Positions 54,505 through 64,000 of a stretch of 64,000 nucleotides of DNA are shown here, piece by piece. Position numbers and translations under genes: made by a program. The first letter of the stretch is position 1; the number at the start of each line of letters is the position of its first letter. The notes under the pieces are model-generated. The model was given only the letters and a program-made list of their open reading frames with translations, did no database searches and was not told the origin of the DNA. Source of the stretch: Shewanella marinintestina (GTDB lineage: Bacteria; Pseudomonadota; Gammaproteobacteria; Enterobacterales; Shewanellaceae); assembly GCF_023283845.1 (NCBI RefSeq), contig NZ_JAKILC010000004.1, forward strand, positions 248,001 through 312,000, in the 5' to 3' direction.

Positions 54505-55707
54505 TTAGAGATCAGAATGAGGGCCAAACACTTCGTAGTGAATACGGTCATCGCTAACACCTAATTCGAGTAGTTGTTGCTTGGCAAACTGCATAAAGGC
54601 AACCGGTCCACATAGGTAATAGTCACCATCCGTTAGCGGAAGTGCGTCTTTAAGCGCAGCAAGATTCATAAAGCCTTGATGGATGTTGGTGGTATTAACC
54701 ACGTCATTGGCGTTACCGATATCACGATACCAAGTATGATGTTCAAGCTTAAGCTGTAGCCCCAGTGACTCGACTCTTTGATTAAATGAATGTTGCTCGA
54801 CACCTTCACAGGCGTGCAGATAGAACACCGGTTTTGCAAACGACTTAGACGCCAGCATTTCTAACATCGATTGCATGGGAGTGACACCAACGCCAGCCGA
54901 GATAAGTACCACTGGCGCTTCGCGCTCTTCGTAATGAAAATCGCCCGCTGGCGGATAAACGTCAATCGTGTCGCCAACATTAACGTGATCATGCAAATAG
55001 TTAGATACCACCCCTGGCACGCCAACGGCTTCTTTTTTCACTGAAATACGATATTGCTTACCGTTAGGTTTGTCTGATAATGAATACTGACGAATTTCTT
55101 GGTAGTCATGGTTAATTGGTGCAACGCTAACACCTAAATACTGTCCTGACTCAAAATGCATTACTGTTTTATCGTCCACGGGGGCAAGGACAAAGCTAGT
55201 CACTAGTTCAGACTCTTTGGTTTTAGTGATAATTTTAAACTCACGTGCACCTTTCCAGCCGCCAACTTCATTTTCATTTTTGTGATACAGCGTAGCTTCT
55301 CTATCGATAAAAATGCCCGCTAACACGCCATAAGCAGCAGCCCATGCTTCTTCGACTTCTGGCGTAAATGCATCAGGGGCCAATTCACGTAATGTTTCTA
55401 ATAAGTGATGTCCAACAATGGGGTAGTGTTCTGGTTGAATATTAAAGCTGGTGTGCTTGTGGGCAATGCGCTCTACTGCGCCGCTTAATGCACCTAGGTT
55501 ATCGATGTTTTTAGCATAGGCCGCGACAGCATTGAAAAGCGCAGCGGGTTGGCCTCCAGAATGCTGATGGCTCAAGTTAAAGATATGCTTTAATTCTGGG
55601 TTATGGGCAAACATGCGCTGGTAAAAGTGCTCAGTAATGGCAGTGCCAGCAGATTCAAGTAATGGGATAGTGCTTTTTACTGTGCTGATATGTTTTGCAG
55701 ATAACAT
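54505..55707 (-). CDS. hmp: Flavohemoglobin, nitric oxide dioxygenase
   Basis: Detoxifies nitric oxide to nitrate with oxygen, using NAD(P)H. The 400-residue protein has a globin domain (residues 1-140, proximal His85 in AHKHTSF). A ferredoxin-reductase FAD domain follows, with RQYSLSDKPNGK near residue 206, then an NAD domain with LISAGVGVTPMQSML and the C-terminal EVFGPHSDL. Divergent from norR, which shares its 270-base control region; NorR-type sites and a sigma-54 promoter point to NO-inducible expression. Confidence 0.97.
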   Translation of the reverse strand: MLSAKHISTVKSTIPLLESAGTAITEHFYQRMFAHNPELKHIFNLSHQHSGGQPAALFNAVAAYAKNIDNLGALSGAVERIAHKHTSFNIQPEHYPIVGHHLLETLRELAPDAFTPEVEEAWAAAYGVLAGIFIDREATLYHKNENEVGGWKGAREFKIITKTKESELVTSFVLAPVDDKTVMHFESGQYLGVSVAPINHDYQEIRQYSLSDKPNGKQYRISVKKEAVGVPGVVSNYLHDHVNVGDTIDVYPPAGDFHYEEREAPVVLISAGVGVTPMQSMLEMLASKSFAKPVFYLHACEGVEQHSFNQRVESLGLQLKLEHHTWYRDIGNANDVVNTTNIHQGFMNLAALKDALPLTDGDYYLCGPVAFMQFAKQQLLELGVSDDRIHYEVFGPHSDL

Positions 55708-55771
55708 CTAAATATCCTTTATTGATTATTTATCGTCGCAAGTGCGAACTCGTAGGTCTTAAGCCTTGTAT

Positions 55772-55788
55772 AGCGAGAACTATGCCAA
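55772..55788 (-). promoter_or_regulatory. Sigma-54 promoter of hmp
   Basis: On the minus strand, TTGGCATAGTTCTCGCT has GG and GC separated by exactly ten bases, fitting TGGCAC-N5-TTGC with two deviations. It lies about 65-80 bases upstream of the hmp start. The neighbouring sigma-54 activator gene norR strengthens the call. Confidence 0.72.
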
Positions 55789-55851
55789 CTGTGTAAATAC
55801 GACGTATTCCAGCCTTCTAATTGATTTACAGTAGATTTATAGTAAATTTGT

Positions 55852-55889
55852 AGTCAAAAAGACTCGTCGAGATTGTAGTCGATTTGACT
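55852..55889. promoter_or_regulatory. Two NorR-type enhancer sites between hmp and norR
   Basis: AGTCAAAAAGACT (55852-55864) and AGTCGATTTGACT (55877-55889) are inverted repeats fitting GT-N7-AC, the NorR core. Their centres are 25 bases apart, and they lie 70-110 bases upstream of the sigma-54 promoter of hmp, the expected enhancer position. A third, weaker palindrome (TTTAC/GTAAA) lies near 55825-55846. Confidence 0.75.
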
Positions 55890-55977
55890 CTGTTGTTTGT
55901 TTTTGTAGCTAAAGGCTGGCCATGTTATGGTTTGGCTAAGACTGATAAACAACAGATTAAATAGGGGTTACGATTCA

Positions 55978-57570
55978 GTGAGTGAGATCTCTTCTACAGC
56001 CCTTATTGAGCTGGCATTAAACCTAACCAATAGCCTAACCGATACGGATAGATTTGAGCGCCTGCTCAGCACTGTACGGCAGGCTGTAGCATGTGACGCG
56101 GTGGTATTGCTGCATGTGCAGGGGGATTATTTACGACCGCTTGCTTTGCAAGGGCTGACGAAAGAAACGCTCGGGCGGCGTTTTGAAATCGCTGCTCATG
56201 AACGCTTTGCCGAGATTTGTAATTCGAGCATGCCAGTTCGTTTTGCCGCAGACTGCACACTTGCTGATCCCTATGACGGTTTGCTACTAGCTCACGAAGG
56301 TGATTTGCCGGTACACGCGTGTATGGGGTTACCCTTGTTATCGGATAATAAACTTATTGGGGTGCTAACACTCGACAGCATGGTGCCTAATGTCTTTGAT
56401 GATATCCCCAACCGCACCTTAGATATGATTGCCGCTATGTCAGCTGCCACGTTAAAAACGGCCATGATGTTGCAGCAATTAGAGCAGCACTCAAAGCATA
56501 ATCAGCAAGTGGTGGCAGAGCTAACCCACGAAGCGCTAATTAAAGATGGTGGTGAGCTGATTGGCGATAGCGCCAGTATGCGTAAATTAAAACAAGAGAT
56601 AGAGATGGTCGCGGCTTCTAATTTCTCAATCTTGATTGAAGGTGAGACTGGCGTAGGTAAGGAGTTAGTCGCCCGTACACTGCACCGACAGTCGAGCCGA
56701 CGTGATGGGCCGCTGGTTTATGTTAACTGCGCAGCATTGCCAGAAAATCTAATAGAAAGCGAGCTGTTTGGTCATGTGAAAGGGGCGTTTACTGGCGCTG
56801 AACGTACCCGTACCGGTAAGTTTAATCTTGCCAGTGGTGGCACAATCTTCTTAGATGAAATTGGCGAACTACCGTTAGCAGCGCAAAGTAAATTGCTGAG
56901 AGTATTGCAAAACCAAGAGATCCAAGTGGTTGGTAAAGATGAGGTGGAATACGTGGATGTGCGTATTGTGGCGGCAACCAACAGGCAATTACGTGACGAG
57001 GTCGAACAAGGGCGTTTTCGCGCCGATTTGTACCATAGATTAAGTGTTTATCCGATTGTGGTGCCACCGCTACGAGAGCGTGAGGGTGATATTAGCCTGT
57101 TATGTGGCTACTTTATTGAATCGACCCGTCGAAAGCTGGGCATGACGCAACTGACTCTGGCCAAAAATGCCATCAAGGTGCTGAATGATTATGATTGGCC
57201 CGGCAATGTACGTGAATTAGAACATGTGATTAGTCGTGCGGCGCTAAGGGCAAGAAGTGACAGCCATTCGCCGATAGTGCGTATTGGTTTGACGCATTTG
57301 GTATTGATGTTGCCAAAAGACAAAGCGTTAACCGGTGGCGATGTATCGCAGGCGATAAATGTGCACAGCCTTGCTGCGCAAGCTGATATTAATCTAAAGC
57401 AGCAAACCGAAGATTTTCAGCGACAACTGATTTTACAGCATTTATCTGAACAAAATGGTAACTGGTCAGCTACGGCCACACGGCTACAGATGGATCGAGC
57501 GAATCTAAATCGTCTCGCTAAGCGCTTAGGCATTAGAGTCAGTAAAAGTATTGTGGTTAAGCCGCTATAA
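55978..57570 (+). CDS. norR: Nitric-oxide-responsive sigma-54 activator NorR
   Basis: Activates NO-detoxification genes. The protein has an N-terminal GAF domain whose iron-site region is recognisable: [21 protein letters not shown] and HACMGLPL align with the NO-sensing part of E. coli NorR. The AAA+ domain follows (Walker A GETGVGKE, sigma-54 loop GAFTGA, Walker [13 protein letters not shown], arginine finger in FRADLYHRL). The end is a Fis-type helix-turn-helix ([27 protein letters not shown]). GTG at 55978, with AGGGG upstream, gives 530 residues and is preferred over 55927. Divergent from its probable target hmp. Confidence 0.94.
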   Translation: MSEISSTALIELALNLTNSLTDTDRFERLLSTVRQAVACDAVVLLHVQGDYLRPLALQGLTKETLGRRFEIAAHERFAEICNSSMPVRFAADCTLADPYDGLLLAHEGDLPVHACMGLPLLSDNKLIGVLTLDSMVPNVFDDIPNRTLDMIAAMSAATLKTAMMLQQLEQHSKHNQQVVAELTHEALIKDGGELIGDSASMRKLKQEIEMVAASNFSILIEGETGVGKELVARTLHRQSSRRDGPLVYVNCAALPENLIESELFGHVKGAFTGAERTRTGKFNLASGGTIFLDEIGELPLAAQSKLLRVLQNQEIQVVGKDEVEYVDVRIVAATNRQLRDEVEQGRFRADLYHRLSVYPIVVPPLREREGDISLLCGYFIESTRRKLGMTQLTLAKNAIKVLNDYDWPGNVRELEHVISRAALRARSDSHSPIVRIGLTHLVLMLPKDKALTGGDVSQAINVHSLAAQADINLKQQTEDFQRQLILQHLSEQNGNWSATATRLQMDRANLNRLAKRLGIRVSKSIVVKPL

Positions 57571-57621
57571 AAACGGGTGGTATTCACTATTGCAAAAGTG
57601 ATTATTGAATAGGGAAGGCAA

Positions 57622-57939
57622 ATGCAAAAGCACAATATGTTAAGCGAACTACCAGATGATTTATCAAAAGAAGTCTTCGAGCCAATCGTTAAAACCGATA
57701 GCGTATTGATTGAAAGAATTATTTCTAAAGCCCATGTGACGCCGCAAGGGCAATGGTACGATCAAGCTCATAATGAATGGGTGATGGTGATCCAAGGTGC
57801 GGCGAGGCTAGAATTTAGTGAGGGTAAGACCATAGAGCTCGGCGTTGGGGAGCACATTAATATTGGCGCAAATGTGAAGCATAGGGTTGCTTGGACGAGT
57901 GAAGAGGTAGAGACTATTTGGTTAGCGGTGCATTATTAA
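57622..57939 (+). CDS. Cupin-domain protein
   Basis: A single-domain cupin of 105 residues. Recognisable parts are QWYDQAHNEWVMVIQGAARLEF (motif 1, with His and Glu as possible metal ligands) and ELGVGEHINIGANVKHRVAWTS (motif 2, His). The function is unknown; cupins of this size often act as small-molecule isomerases or regulators. It follows norR after 51 bases on the same strand and may be co-transcribed. GGGAAGGC precedes the ATG. Confidence 0.85.
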   Translation: MQKHNMLSELPDDLSKEVFEPIVKTDSVLIERIISKAHVTPQGQWYDQAHNEWVMVIQGAARLEFSEGKTIELGVGEHINIGANVKHRVAWTSEEVETIWLAVHY

Positions 57940-58053
57940 CGTTAACTGTGCCTAAAATGGTAATGAGTTCTACAGTGCTGACTAGAGCTAGTCGCAGCGA
58001 ATCAGAGTTAACGTTCTAATTTAAAATAGATAACCCGAGCGATAGGAGCCATC

Positions 58054-58260
58054 ATGCAACATGATAAATGGGCGTGTCCCAAGTGTAATCAACGTGAGTT
58101 TGAGACTGGTGAAATTCGCGTGTCAGGTGGTTTTTGGTCGCGTATTTTTGATATGCAAAACAAGCGTTATTATGCTGTAACCTGCTCAAATTGCAGCTAT
58201 ACCGAATTCTATAAGGGCAAGTCATCAGCATTGGGTAATGCCTTTGACCTGTTCACATAA
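58054..58260 (+). CDS. Zinc-ribbon protein
   Basis: A 68-residue protein with two Cys pairs, WACPKCNQ near residue 8 and VTCSNCSYTEFYKGK near residue 44. They form a zinc ribbon like that of small predicted nucleic-acid-binding proteins (DUF2082-like). The role is unknown. TAGGAGCC precedes the ATG by five bases. Confidence 0.82.
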   Translation: MQHDKWACPKCNQREFETGEIRVSGGFWSRIFDMQNKRYYAVTCSNCSYTEFYKGKSSALGNAFDLFT

Positions 58261-58446
58261 CAAGATATGGCTGTTGGCTTATACCGATTGGTATTAATGG
58301 CGGCTCAAACTATCCTGTCATTTCTGCGCAGAAGTTAACAGCAAATTGTTCAAAAATTGATTTTATATTAGCTAACGCCAAAGCTGGCGATTTTTGCTAT
58401 AATCTTCGCCCAAAATATTTGTGTTAACCCTTTTTGAGTGATTTTT

Positions 58447-60396
58447 ATGAGCAATGTTGGCATCTATACTCCTAGCGATAAGCCTGACGACACGGCTAAT
58501 GACGCGGTGCATACTCCACTAGAGATGCAAAATAACCGTTTAGAGCTGTTGGCTCCGGCTAAAAATGCCGACTATGGTATCGAAGCGATTCGCCATGGTG
58601 CCGACGCTGTATACATTGGTGGTCCTGCATTTGGTGCTCGCGCTACTGCGGGTAACAGTGTTGAAGACATTGCTCGTCTATGTACGTTTGCTCATCAATA
58701 TCACGCCCAAGTGTTTGTTGCTATCAATACTATTTTGATGGACGACGAATTAGACGCAGCGCAAAAGCTCATCTGGGAAGTTTACGAAGCGGGCGCTGAT
58801 GCGCTTATCGTACAAGACATGGGTATTTTACAACTTGATTTACCGCCTATTGCGCTACACGCCAGTACGCAAATGGATAACCGCAGCCCTGAAAAAGTGG
58901 CGTTTTTAGAGCAGGTGGGTTTCTCGCAAGTAGTGCTTGCCCGTGAATTAGGTTTAAGCCAAATTCGCGATGTAGCTGCCAAGACGAATATGCAAATTGA
59001 GTTCTTTATTCATGGTGCATTGTGCGTCGCTTATAGTGGGCTATGTAACTTAAGCCACTCGTTTAGTAATCGTAGCGCTAACCGCGGTGAATGCTCGCAA
59101 ATGTGTCGTTTACCGGGCGAGCTTAAAACCCGTCAAGGTGACGTACTGGCGCAAAACGAGCACTTATTATCACTTAAAGATAATAACCAAACTGATAATT
59201 TAGAAGCTTTGATTGATGCGGGCGTACGCTCGTTTAAAATTGAAGGCCGCCTAAAAGATTTAAGCTACGTTAAAAACGTCACAGCCCATTATCGCCAAGA
59301 GCTAGATAAAATCATGGCGCGCCGCTCTGAGTTTGTCGCTTCCTCTCATGGTCGCTGTGAGCATACTTTTACCCCAGATCCTGAAAAGACTTTCAACCGA
59401 GGCCGCACCGATTACTTTGTTAACGAGCGTAGCCAGGGCGTGAGTGACTTCCGCTCACCAAAATACATTGGTGAAGAAGTGGCAACCGTTAAGCATATTG
59501 GTAAAGACTTTATTGAAGTCACCTCAACTGAAACCTTTAACAATGGTGACGGTTTGTGCTTTTTCCCAAGTGATTATGCAGAAGCCAAGCAGTCAGATGA
59601 TAAGTTGAAAGGCCTGCGTGTTAACCGCGCCGAAGGCTTAAAGCTATTTGTACTGCGTATGCCAAAAGAGCTTAAAGTTGGCATGACGATTTATCGTAAC
59701 CACAACCAAGCCTTTGAGTCTGTACTGGCTAAAGAGTCATCAAAGCGTATTATTGGCGTTGATTTAGTATTAGCCGATACCGCTGACGGCGTATCTCTGA
59801 CTATGACCGATGTTTATGGCCACAGCGCTACGCAGTCATTAGCCATGGTCAAAACTGCGGCAAGTGATATTGAAAAAGCCCAGCAAGGCCTACGTAAACA
59901 GTTGGCAAAATTGGGTAGTACCGACTTTACCGCGCATAACATTTTAATCGAAACTGCTGAGACTTGGTTTATTCCAACCTCGATATTGAACGGCCTGCGC
60001 CGTGATACGGTTGCTGCGTTGGAGCAAGCACGAGTCAATGATTATGTGCGCCCGAAAGCGTGGAAATATAATCAAGACGCCGTGTATCCTGTTAAGCACT
60101 TAAGCTATTTAGGCAACGTGGCTAACGAGCAAGCTAAAGCGTTTTATCAGCGCCATGGCGTGATTGAAATTCAAGATACCTATGAGAAAAATGGTATCAG
60201 CGAAGATGTGCCTCTGATGGTCACTAAACATTGCTTACGTTTTAACTTTAACCTTTGTCCAAAAGAAGTGCCGGGGATCAAGGCCGATCCTATGGTTTTA
60301 GAAATTGGTAAAGATGTGCTTAAGCTAGTGTTTGACTGCCCGAAATGTGAAATGATGGTGGTTGGCGAAAACAGACAAGTTCGCACACCTGATTAG
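58447..60396 (+). CDS. rlhA: 23S rRNA 5-hydroxycytidine synthase RlhA (U32 family)
   Basis: U32-family protein, 649 residues, matching E. coli YdcP/RlhA, which hydroxylates C2501 of 23S rRNA using prephenate and an Fe-S cluster. N-terminal landmarks are LELLAPAKNADYGIEAIRHG and DAVYIGGPAFGAR. The U32 signature EFFIHGALCVAYSGLCNLSH and the following GECSQMCRLP provide cluster cysteines. A C-terminal domain with KHCLRFNFNLCPKE and FDCPKCEM is characteristic of the long RlhA form. The ATG at 58447 is preferred over the GTG at 58438. A PH-domain gene follows. Confidence 0.94.
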   Translation: MSNVGIYTPSDKPDDTANDAVHTPLEMQNNRLELLAPAKNADYGIEAIRHGADAVYIGGPAFGARATAGNSVEDIARLCTFAHQYHAQVFVAINTILMDDELDAAQKLIWEVYEAGADALIVQDMGILQLDLPPIALHASTQMDNRSPEKVAFLEQVGFSQVVLARELGLSQIRDVAAKTNMQIEFFIHGALCVAYSGLCNLSHSFSNRSANRGECSQMCRLPGELKTRQGDVLAQNEHLLSLKDNNQTDNLEALIDAGVRSFKIEGRLKDLSYVKNVTAHYRQELDKIMARRSEFVASSHGRCEHTFTPDPEKTFNRGRTDYFVNERSQGVSDFRSPKYIGEEVATVKHIGKDFIEVTSTETFNNGDGLCFFPSDYAEAKQSDDKLKGLRVNRAEGLKLFVLRMPKELKVGMTIYRNHNQAFESVLAKESSKRIIGVDLVLADTADGVSLTMTDVYGHSATQSLAMVKTAASDIEKAQQGLRKQLAKLGSTDFTAHNILIETAETWFIPTSILNGLRRDTVAALEQARVNDYVRPKAWKYNQDAVYPVKHLSYLGNVANEQAKAFYQRHGVIEIQDTYEKNGISEDVPLMVTKHCLRFNFNLCPKEVPGIKADPMVLEIGKDVLKLVFDCPKCEMMVVGENRQVRTPD

Positions 60397-60449
60397 ATCC
60401 ATCGCAAGACGGCGGATCTAATTTACTCACACTATTAAGGAAAATAGAC

Positions 60450-60824
60450 ATGGGATTATTAGATTCGCTGATGGGCAACGCATCAGAGGTTAACCTCGAA
60501 GAGTTAACCCAAGAGTTAAGCCCAATTATGGCCGACAATGAGTCGTTAACCTTGGCCTACAAAGTTATCCGCGACATGTTTGTGTTTACCAACAAGCGTC
60601 TGATCTTAATTGATAAGCAGGGCGTTACCGGTAAAAAGGTGAGCTACCATTCGGTGCCATATAAGTCGATTACCCATTTTGAAGTGGAAACCGCCGGCAC
60701 CTTTGACATGGACGCCGAGCTAAAGATTTGGATCTCTGGTCAAAAAGATCCGCTAGTGAAAGAGCTTAAGCGTGGCACTGACGTGGTCGGTATTCAAAAG
60801 ACCATTGCCAACATGTCGCTATAA
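60450..60824 (+). CDS. Bacterial PH-domain protein
   Basis: A 124-residue protein with the YvbH-like bacterial pleckstrin-homology fold: RDMFVFTNKRLILIDKQG is the typical strand pair, followed by YHSVPYKSITHFEVET and a C-terminal helix. Function unknown. AAGGAAAATAGAC precedes the ATG. It lies 53 bases after rlhA and convergent with the AAA ATPase gene. Confidence 0.87.
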   Translation: MGLLDSLMGNASEVNLEELTQELSPIMADNESLTLAYKVIRDMFVFTNKRLILIDKQGVTGKKVSYHSVPYKSITHFEVETAGTFDMDAELKIWISGQKDPLVKELKRGTDVVGIQKTIANMSL

Positions 60825-60872
60825 GTTCTTTAATAAGTAAGTGCCAATCGCAGCTATTAATCTATAAATGCT

Positions 60873-62066
60873 TTAGCTGCGATTTTGCCACTGCCAACTC
60901 GGCTTAGTTAAACTATCCTGCCCAACGATTTCTGTTTGCCCCAACTGCTTATCTAGCTCTATCAAATTACAATCTTCAAACTGATTTAATGCGTTAATTA
61001 ACCTATTGGCGTGAGATACAACCCATAACTGACAATGCTCTGACGCTTTGGCTATCAATCGCGATAATGCTGGCAGTAAGTCTGGGTGTAAGCTGGTCTC
61101 AGGTTCATTAAGTACCATTAGCTCAGGCGGTCTCGGGGTGAGCAGTGCTGCAACCAATAGCAAATACCTTAAAGTTCCGTCAGATAGTTCAGATGCCGAC
61201 AACGGTCTTAGTAGCCCGTGTTGATGAAACTGAATACTTAAGCTGCTATTAGACTCATAGCTAATCACCACATGTGCGCCGGGAAAGGCGTCGCTAACTG
61301 CATCATCAAAAGCTTGTTTGTCACCAATTTCAAAGATGGTTTGAATCGCAGAGGCCAAGTCTCTGCCATCATGATGTAACACTGGGGTTTGGGTGCCAAG
61401 GTGAGACTTTCTTGCTGGTGCATCGCAGTCACTTCTGAAATGATCGTAGAAGCGCCATGCGCGAATATTGTCCCGTAGGCGAATTACCTCTGGTGTGCGC
61501 TGCGGATCGGCAAGCTCAGTAAAAATACTGTCGCTATGCTGCATTTGCACATTGAGGGTTTGCCAACCGGCTTGCAGTTTTTGCTCAACTTTACGCTCAG
61601 CACGGGTTTTTATTAATGCGCCACGGCGCTCTAATAATACGCTAGCAGGGCGATATTGATTACCGACCCAAATCGCTTCGCGCTTAATTTGCGGATCTAA
61701 GCCAAACAAGGTGGTGGAGTCGGGCTTTGGTAAACCTAGCTCAATCAGATAACTAAACTCATCACTGGCGAAGCCAAGCTTTAAGCGCTTTACTTGCTGG
61801 CGCACAGTTGGCTCTATATCCACTTCACCTGCTAACATGCGTTTGGAGATGTTTTCTGGCCCCGCCCAAAAACTAGAATCAAGGCCACCCTCTTGTGCTA
61901 GGGCATTGACCACGCCGCCTTGCGCGGTTTGTGCCAATAATCGCAGTGCTTTATATAGGTTAGACTTGCCAGAGCCATTAGCACCCGTCACCAAGTTTAG
62001 CTGCGACAAAGGGATCACCACCTCGCGTAGAGAACGATAATTCTGAATGGCTAAGGTAGTCAGCAT
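60873..62066 (-). CDS. AAA family ATPase (RecF/SMC-like)
   Basis: A 397-residue protein with an SMC-type split ATPase. The N-terminal Walker A is TGANGSGKSNLYKAL near residue 30, and YRSLREVVIPL is the typical strand before it. The C-terminal signature LSASELSDGTLRYLLL and Walker B LMVLNEPETSLHPDLLP near residue 325 complete it. It has Glu in NEPETSLH, as in OLD/AAA_21 proteins, but no TOPRIM nuclease domain. Possible roles include DNA repair or phage defence; none can be assigned. The next genes to the right are csdE and csdA on the same strand. Confidence 0.88.
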   Translation of the reverse strand: MLTTLAIQNYRSLREVVIPLSQLNLVTGANGSGKSNLYKALRLLAQTAQGGVVNALAQEGGLDSSFWAGPENISKRMLAGEVDIEPTVRQQVKRLKLGFASDEFSYLIELGLPKPDSTTLFGLDPQIKREAIWVGNQYRPASVLLERRGALIKTRAERKVEQKLQAGWQTLNVQMQHSDSIFTELADPQRTPEVIRLRDNIRAWRFYDHFRSDCDAPARKSHLGTQTPVLHHDGRDLASAIQTIFEIGDKQAFDDAVSDAFPGAHVVISYESNSSLSIQFHQHGLLRPLSASELSDGTLRYLLLVAALLTPRPPELMVLNEPETSLHPDLLPALSRLIAKASEHCQLWVVSHANRLINALNQFEDCNLIELDKQLGQTEIVGQDSLTKPSWQWQNRS

Positions 62067-62177
62067 ATTAAACTCTTATCCTTTAAATCGGTTCACTGGG
62101 CACTTAGTGACTGGTACTTTAAAGAGTAGGAGTATTGTTTCGACAGCTCTGGAAAGTAGCATTAATGGTATTCAGGC

Positions 62178-62624
62178 TTACTCCGCGGCGCGCTTTATTG
62201 CTTTAGCCAGTGCAAGCAGACCATTAGTTCGTGATGGACTCAGTTGGCCTTGCAAGCCTAACTGGCCAAAATAGCTGTCTGGATCAAACGCGGTTATTTC
62301 AGCGCTGCTCTTACCGTTGCAGGCAATCAGTAAGAGTGCAACTAAGCCTTTTACGATGCGCGCATCACTGTCGGCAACAAAATAATGTTGGCCATCAATT
62401 TCACAATGGTACAACCAAGCATTGCTTTCACAGCCACGTACTTGAGCGCTATCAACCCGTAAATCATCATCAAGTCTAGGTAAGGTTTTACCCAGTAACA
62501 TGATTTGCCGATAACGCTCTTGCCAGTTACCCGCTTGTTCAAATAATGAAAGTGTTGCTTGGGCATCATTTGTAAGGGGTAATGCTAAAAACTGCTCTGC
62601 AGTAGGCTTTACTTGCTGACTCAT
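62178..62624 (-). CDS. csdE: SufE-family sulfur acceptor CsdE
   Basis: Accepts sulfur from the cysteine desulfurase CsdA. The 148-residue protein has the active Cys65 in QVRGCESNAWLYH, the typical SufE/CsdE helix-strand start (NWQERYRQIMLLGKTLP) and SNAW motif. It lies 103 bases downstream of csdA on the same strand, the usual arrangement. Confidence 0.94.
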   Translation of the reverse strand: MSQQVKPTAEQFLALPLTNDAQATLSLFEQAGNWQERYRQIMLLGKTLPRLDDDLRVDSAQVRGCESNAWLYHCEIDGQHYFVADSDARIVKGLVALLLIACNGKSSAEITAFDPDSYFGQLGLQGQLSPSRTNGLLALAKAIKRAAE

Positions 62625-62727
62625 ACTTGACCTAAATTGAAATTATTAACTTAACAATAAATAAAAACGTGCTTAGCTTTTCCGTCTTTGCTCTTCCTAG
62701 GAGCTATCTTTCCCCTAGAAACTTCTT

Positions 62728-63939
62728 TTACAACAATAACTCTTTTACCGATTTCATCGCATTAATGAAGTTATCGATATCGGCTTTATTAGTATAAACC
62801 CCAATCGATGCGCGGCAGCAGCCTTTTAAGCCTAAGCTTTGCATTAGCGGCATAGCACAGTGATGACCACAACGTACGGCAATGCCTTGCTGGTCAAGTA
62901 AAATCCCTACATCTTGGTGATGTTCATCGGCTAAATTAAATGCGACAGCACCAATATTGTTAGGGTGGGCGCCATAAAGCACCATATCGCCAAGTGCCGC
63001 TAATTCATTTTGCAAGTAGGCTAATAGCGTTTGCTCTGCAGCGTGCACCTCTGCTCGAGGTAATCCGTTGATAAAGTCTATTGCGGCGCCTAAGCCAATC
63101 ACTTCTGCAATGGGCGGCGTGCCGGCTTCAAGGCGGTTGGGCAGAATATTAAATTCTGTGTGCTCAAAGCTGACGCTTTTAATCATCTCGCCGCCGGTCA
63201 GTAATGGGCTCAATTTATCGAGCACTTCAAAGCGGCCATATAGGGTACCCACACCTGTTGGGCCATACATTTTATGGCCGGAGAATACGTAAAAGTCGCA
63301 ACCAATAGCCTGCACATCAACTGCTAGGTGAGCAATAGCCTGGGCGCCATCAACTAAGGTTATTGCACCAGCTTGTTTGGCTTTAGCCACAAGCTCGTTA
63401 ACAGGGTTAAGCGTACCAAGCGCATTGGATACATGGCTTAGGGCGACAATGGCAGGTTTTTGGCTAAGTAATGCATCGAATGCACTGACATCAAGTCGGC
63501 AATCAGCGGTTAGCGGGATAGGTTTTATGATGGCGCCTGTGCGTTTAGCCAGTTCTTGCCAAGGCACTATATTAGCGTGATGAGCCGCGCTATCAATTAA
63601 GATCACTGCACCTGCTTTAATATGAGCCGTTAAGCCATGGGCCACCATATTGATAGATTCGGTGGTGCCGTGGGTAAAAATAATCTCTTCAAGGCGCTCG
63701 GCATTAATAAATTGCTGCAGTTTATCGCGCACCGCTTCATATTGGCTGGTGGCACGAGCTGATAGCTGATGTGCAGCGCGGTGTACGTTGGCATTATCTA
63801 AATGATAATACTGATTCATGGCGTCTATCACGCACTGCGGTTTTTGACTGGTTGCTGCTGTATCTAAGTAACACAGAGAGTAGCCATCATTAGATTGAGC
63901 TAGGGTTGGAAATTGTGACCGCAGGCTTGAGAGATCCAT
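62728..63939 (-). CDS. csdA: Cysteine desulfurase CsdA
   Basis: PLP-dependent enzyme that removes sulfur from cysteine for transfer to CsdE. The PLP Lys lies in FSGHKMYGPTGVG near residue 225, and the active Cys in RCGHHCAMPLMQSLG near residue 360. Further class V aminotransferase motifs are THGTTESINMVAHG and DSAAHHANIVPWQ. The ATG at 63939 (MDLSSLRSQFPTL) is closer to known CsdA starts than 63978; GGA lies 9 bases upstream. csdE follows. Confidence 0.94.
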   Translation of the reverse strand: MDLSSLRSQFPTLAQSNDGYSLCYLDTAATSQKPQCVIDAMNQYYHLDNANVHRAAHQLSARATSQYEAVRDKLQQFINAERLEEIIFTHGTTESINMVAHGLTAHIKAGAVILIDSAAHHANIVPWQELAKRTGAIIKPIPLTADCRLDVSAFDALLSQKPAIVALSHVSNALGTLNPVNELVAKAKQAGAITLVDGAQAIAHLAVDVQAIGCDFYVFSGHKMYGPTGVGTLYGRFEVLDKLSPLLTGGEMIKSVSFEHTEFNILPNRLEAGTPPIAEVIGLGAAIDFINGLPRAEVHAAEQTLLAYLQNELAALGDMVLYGAHPNNIGAVAFNLADEHHQDVGILLDQQGIAVRCGHHCAMPLMQSLGLKGCCRASIGVYTNKADIDNFINAMKSVKELLL

Positions 63940-64000
63940 TAATCTGATCCGAGATAATTGAAAAGTAAAAAGGCGCATCGATCTTGTAAGATCTGTGCGC

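Overview
The window reads as a chromosomal segment of a marine gammaproteobacterium, almost certainly Shewanella. The main evidence is a periplasmic tetraheme flavocytochrome c fumarate reductase (fccA), together with ArcA, AsnC, RluA, RlhA, CsdA/CsdE, NorR/Hmp and prfB-lysS of clearly gammaproteobacterial type. No rRNA, tRNA, CRISPR array or transposase was seen.

Layout: 1-2067 holds fccA and its terminator. 2123-2537 is the first copy of a mosaic hairpin repeat. 3116-7949 is a four-gene nucleoside-type ABC importer (BMP-family binding protein, double ATPase, two permeases). 8103-10440 is a small accessory island: an inverted repeat copy, a lone integron-type cassette with a VCR-like attC site, a TIR-domain protein with a (Pro-Gln)10 linker, and a third repeat copy. 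10592-19258 is core metabolism and regulation: fbp, a dipeptidyl peptidase IV, arcA, a DUF3293-like gene, and lysC behind a lysine riboswitch followed by an aspartoacylase-like gene. 19358-23673 has a large secreted subtilase with a GlyGly-CTERM tail, and asnC. 24016-30062 has rluA, a small methyltransferase/membrane-protein cluster, ldhA, a dienelactone-hydrolase-like gene, a lipoprotein and a spermidine-synthase-like gene. 30389-32843 is ahpC-ahpF. 32910-40400 has a membrane diguanylate cyclase, small envelope proteins, a DsbD-like fusion, a GlpD-like oxidoreductase and chrA.

40499-44776 encodes a 1425-residue formate-dehydrogenase-like fusion that joins electron entry, flavin and molybdopterin modules in one chain. 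45499-48115 is prfB (with its programmed +1 frameshift) and lysS. 48714-54388 holds a PAS-GGDEF-EAL protein, an RluE-like synthase, nagB, an SRPBCC protein and a nitroreductase. 54505-57570 is a divergent hmp/norR nitric-oxide module; two NorR-type inverted repeats and a sigma-54 promoter can be read in the shared intergenic DNA. 57622-63939 has a cupin, a zinc ribbon protein, rlhA, a PH-domain protein, an AAA ATPase and csdE-csdA.

The strongest accessory signals are at 8.1-10.4 kb: the orphan cassette whose two boundary core sites match each other, the adjacent putative TIR defence protein with a hexanucleotide repeat, and the flanking inverted copies of a repeat family whose hairpin stems change in a compensatory way between copies. 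All calls come from reading the sequence and protein translations; no database search was run.
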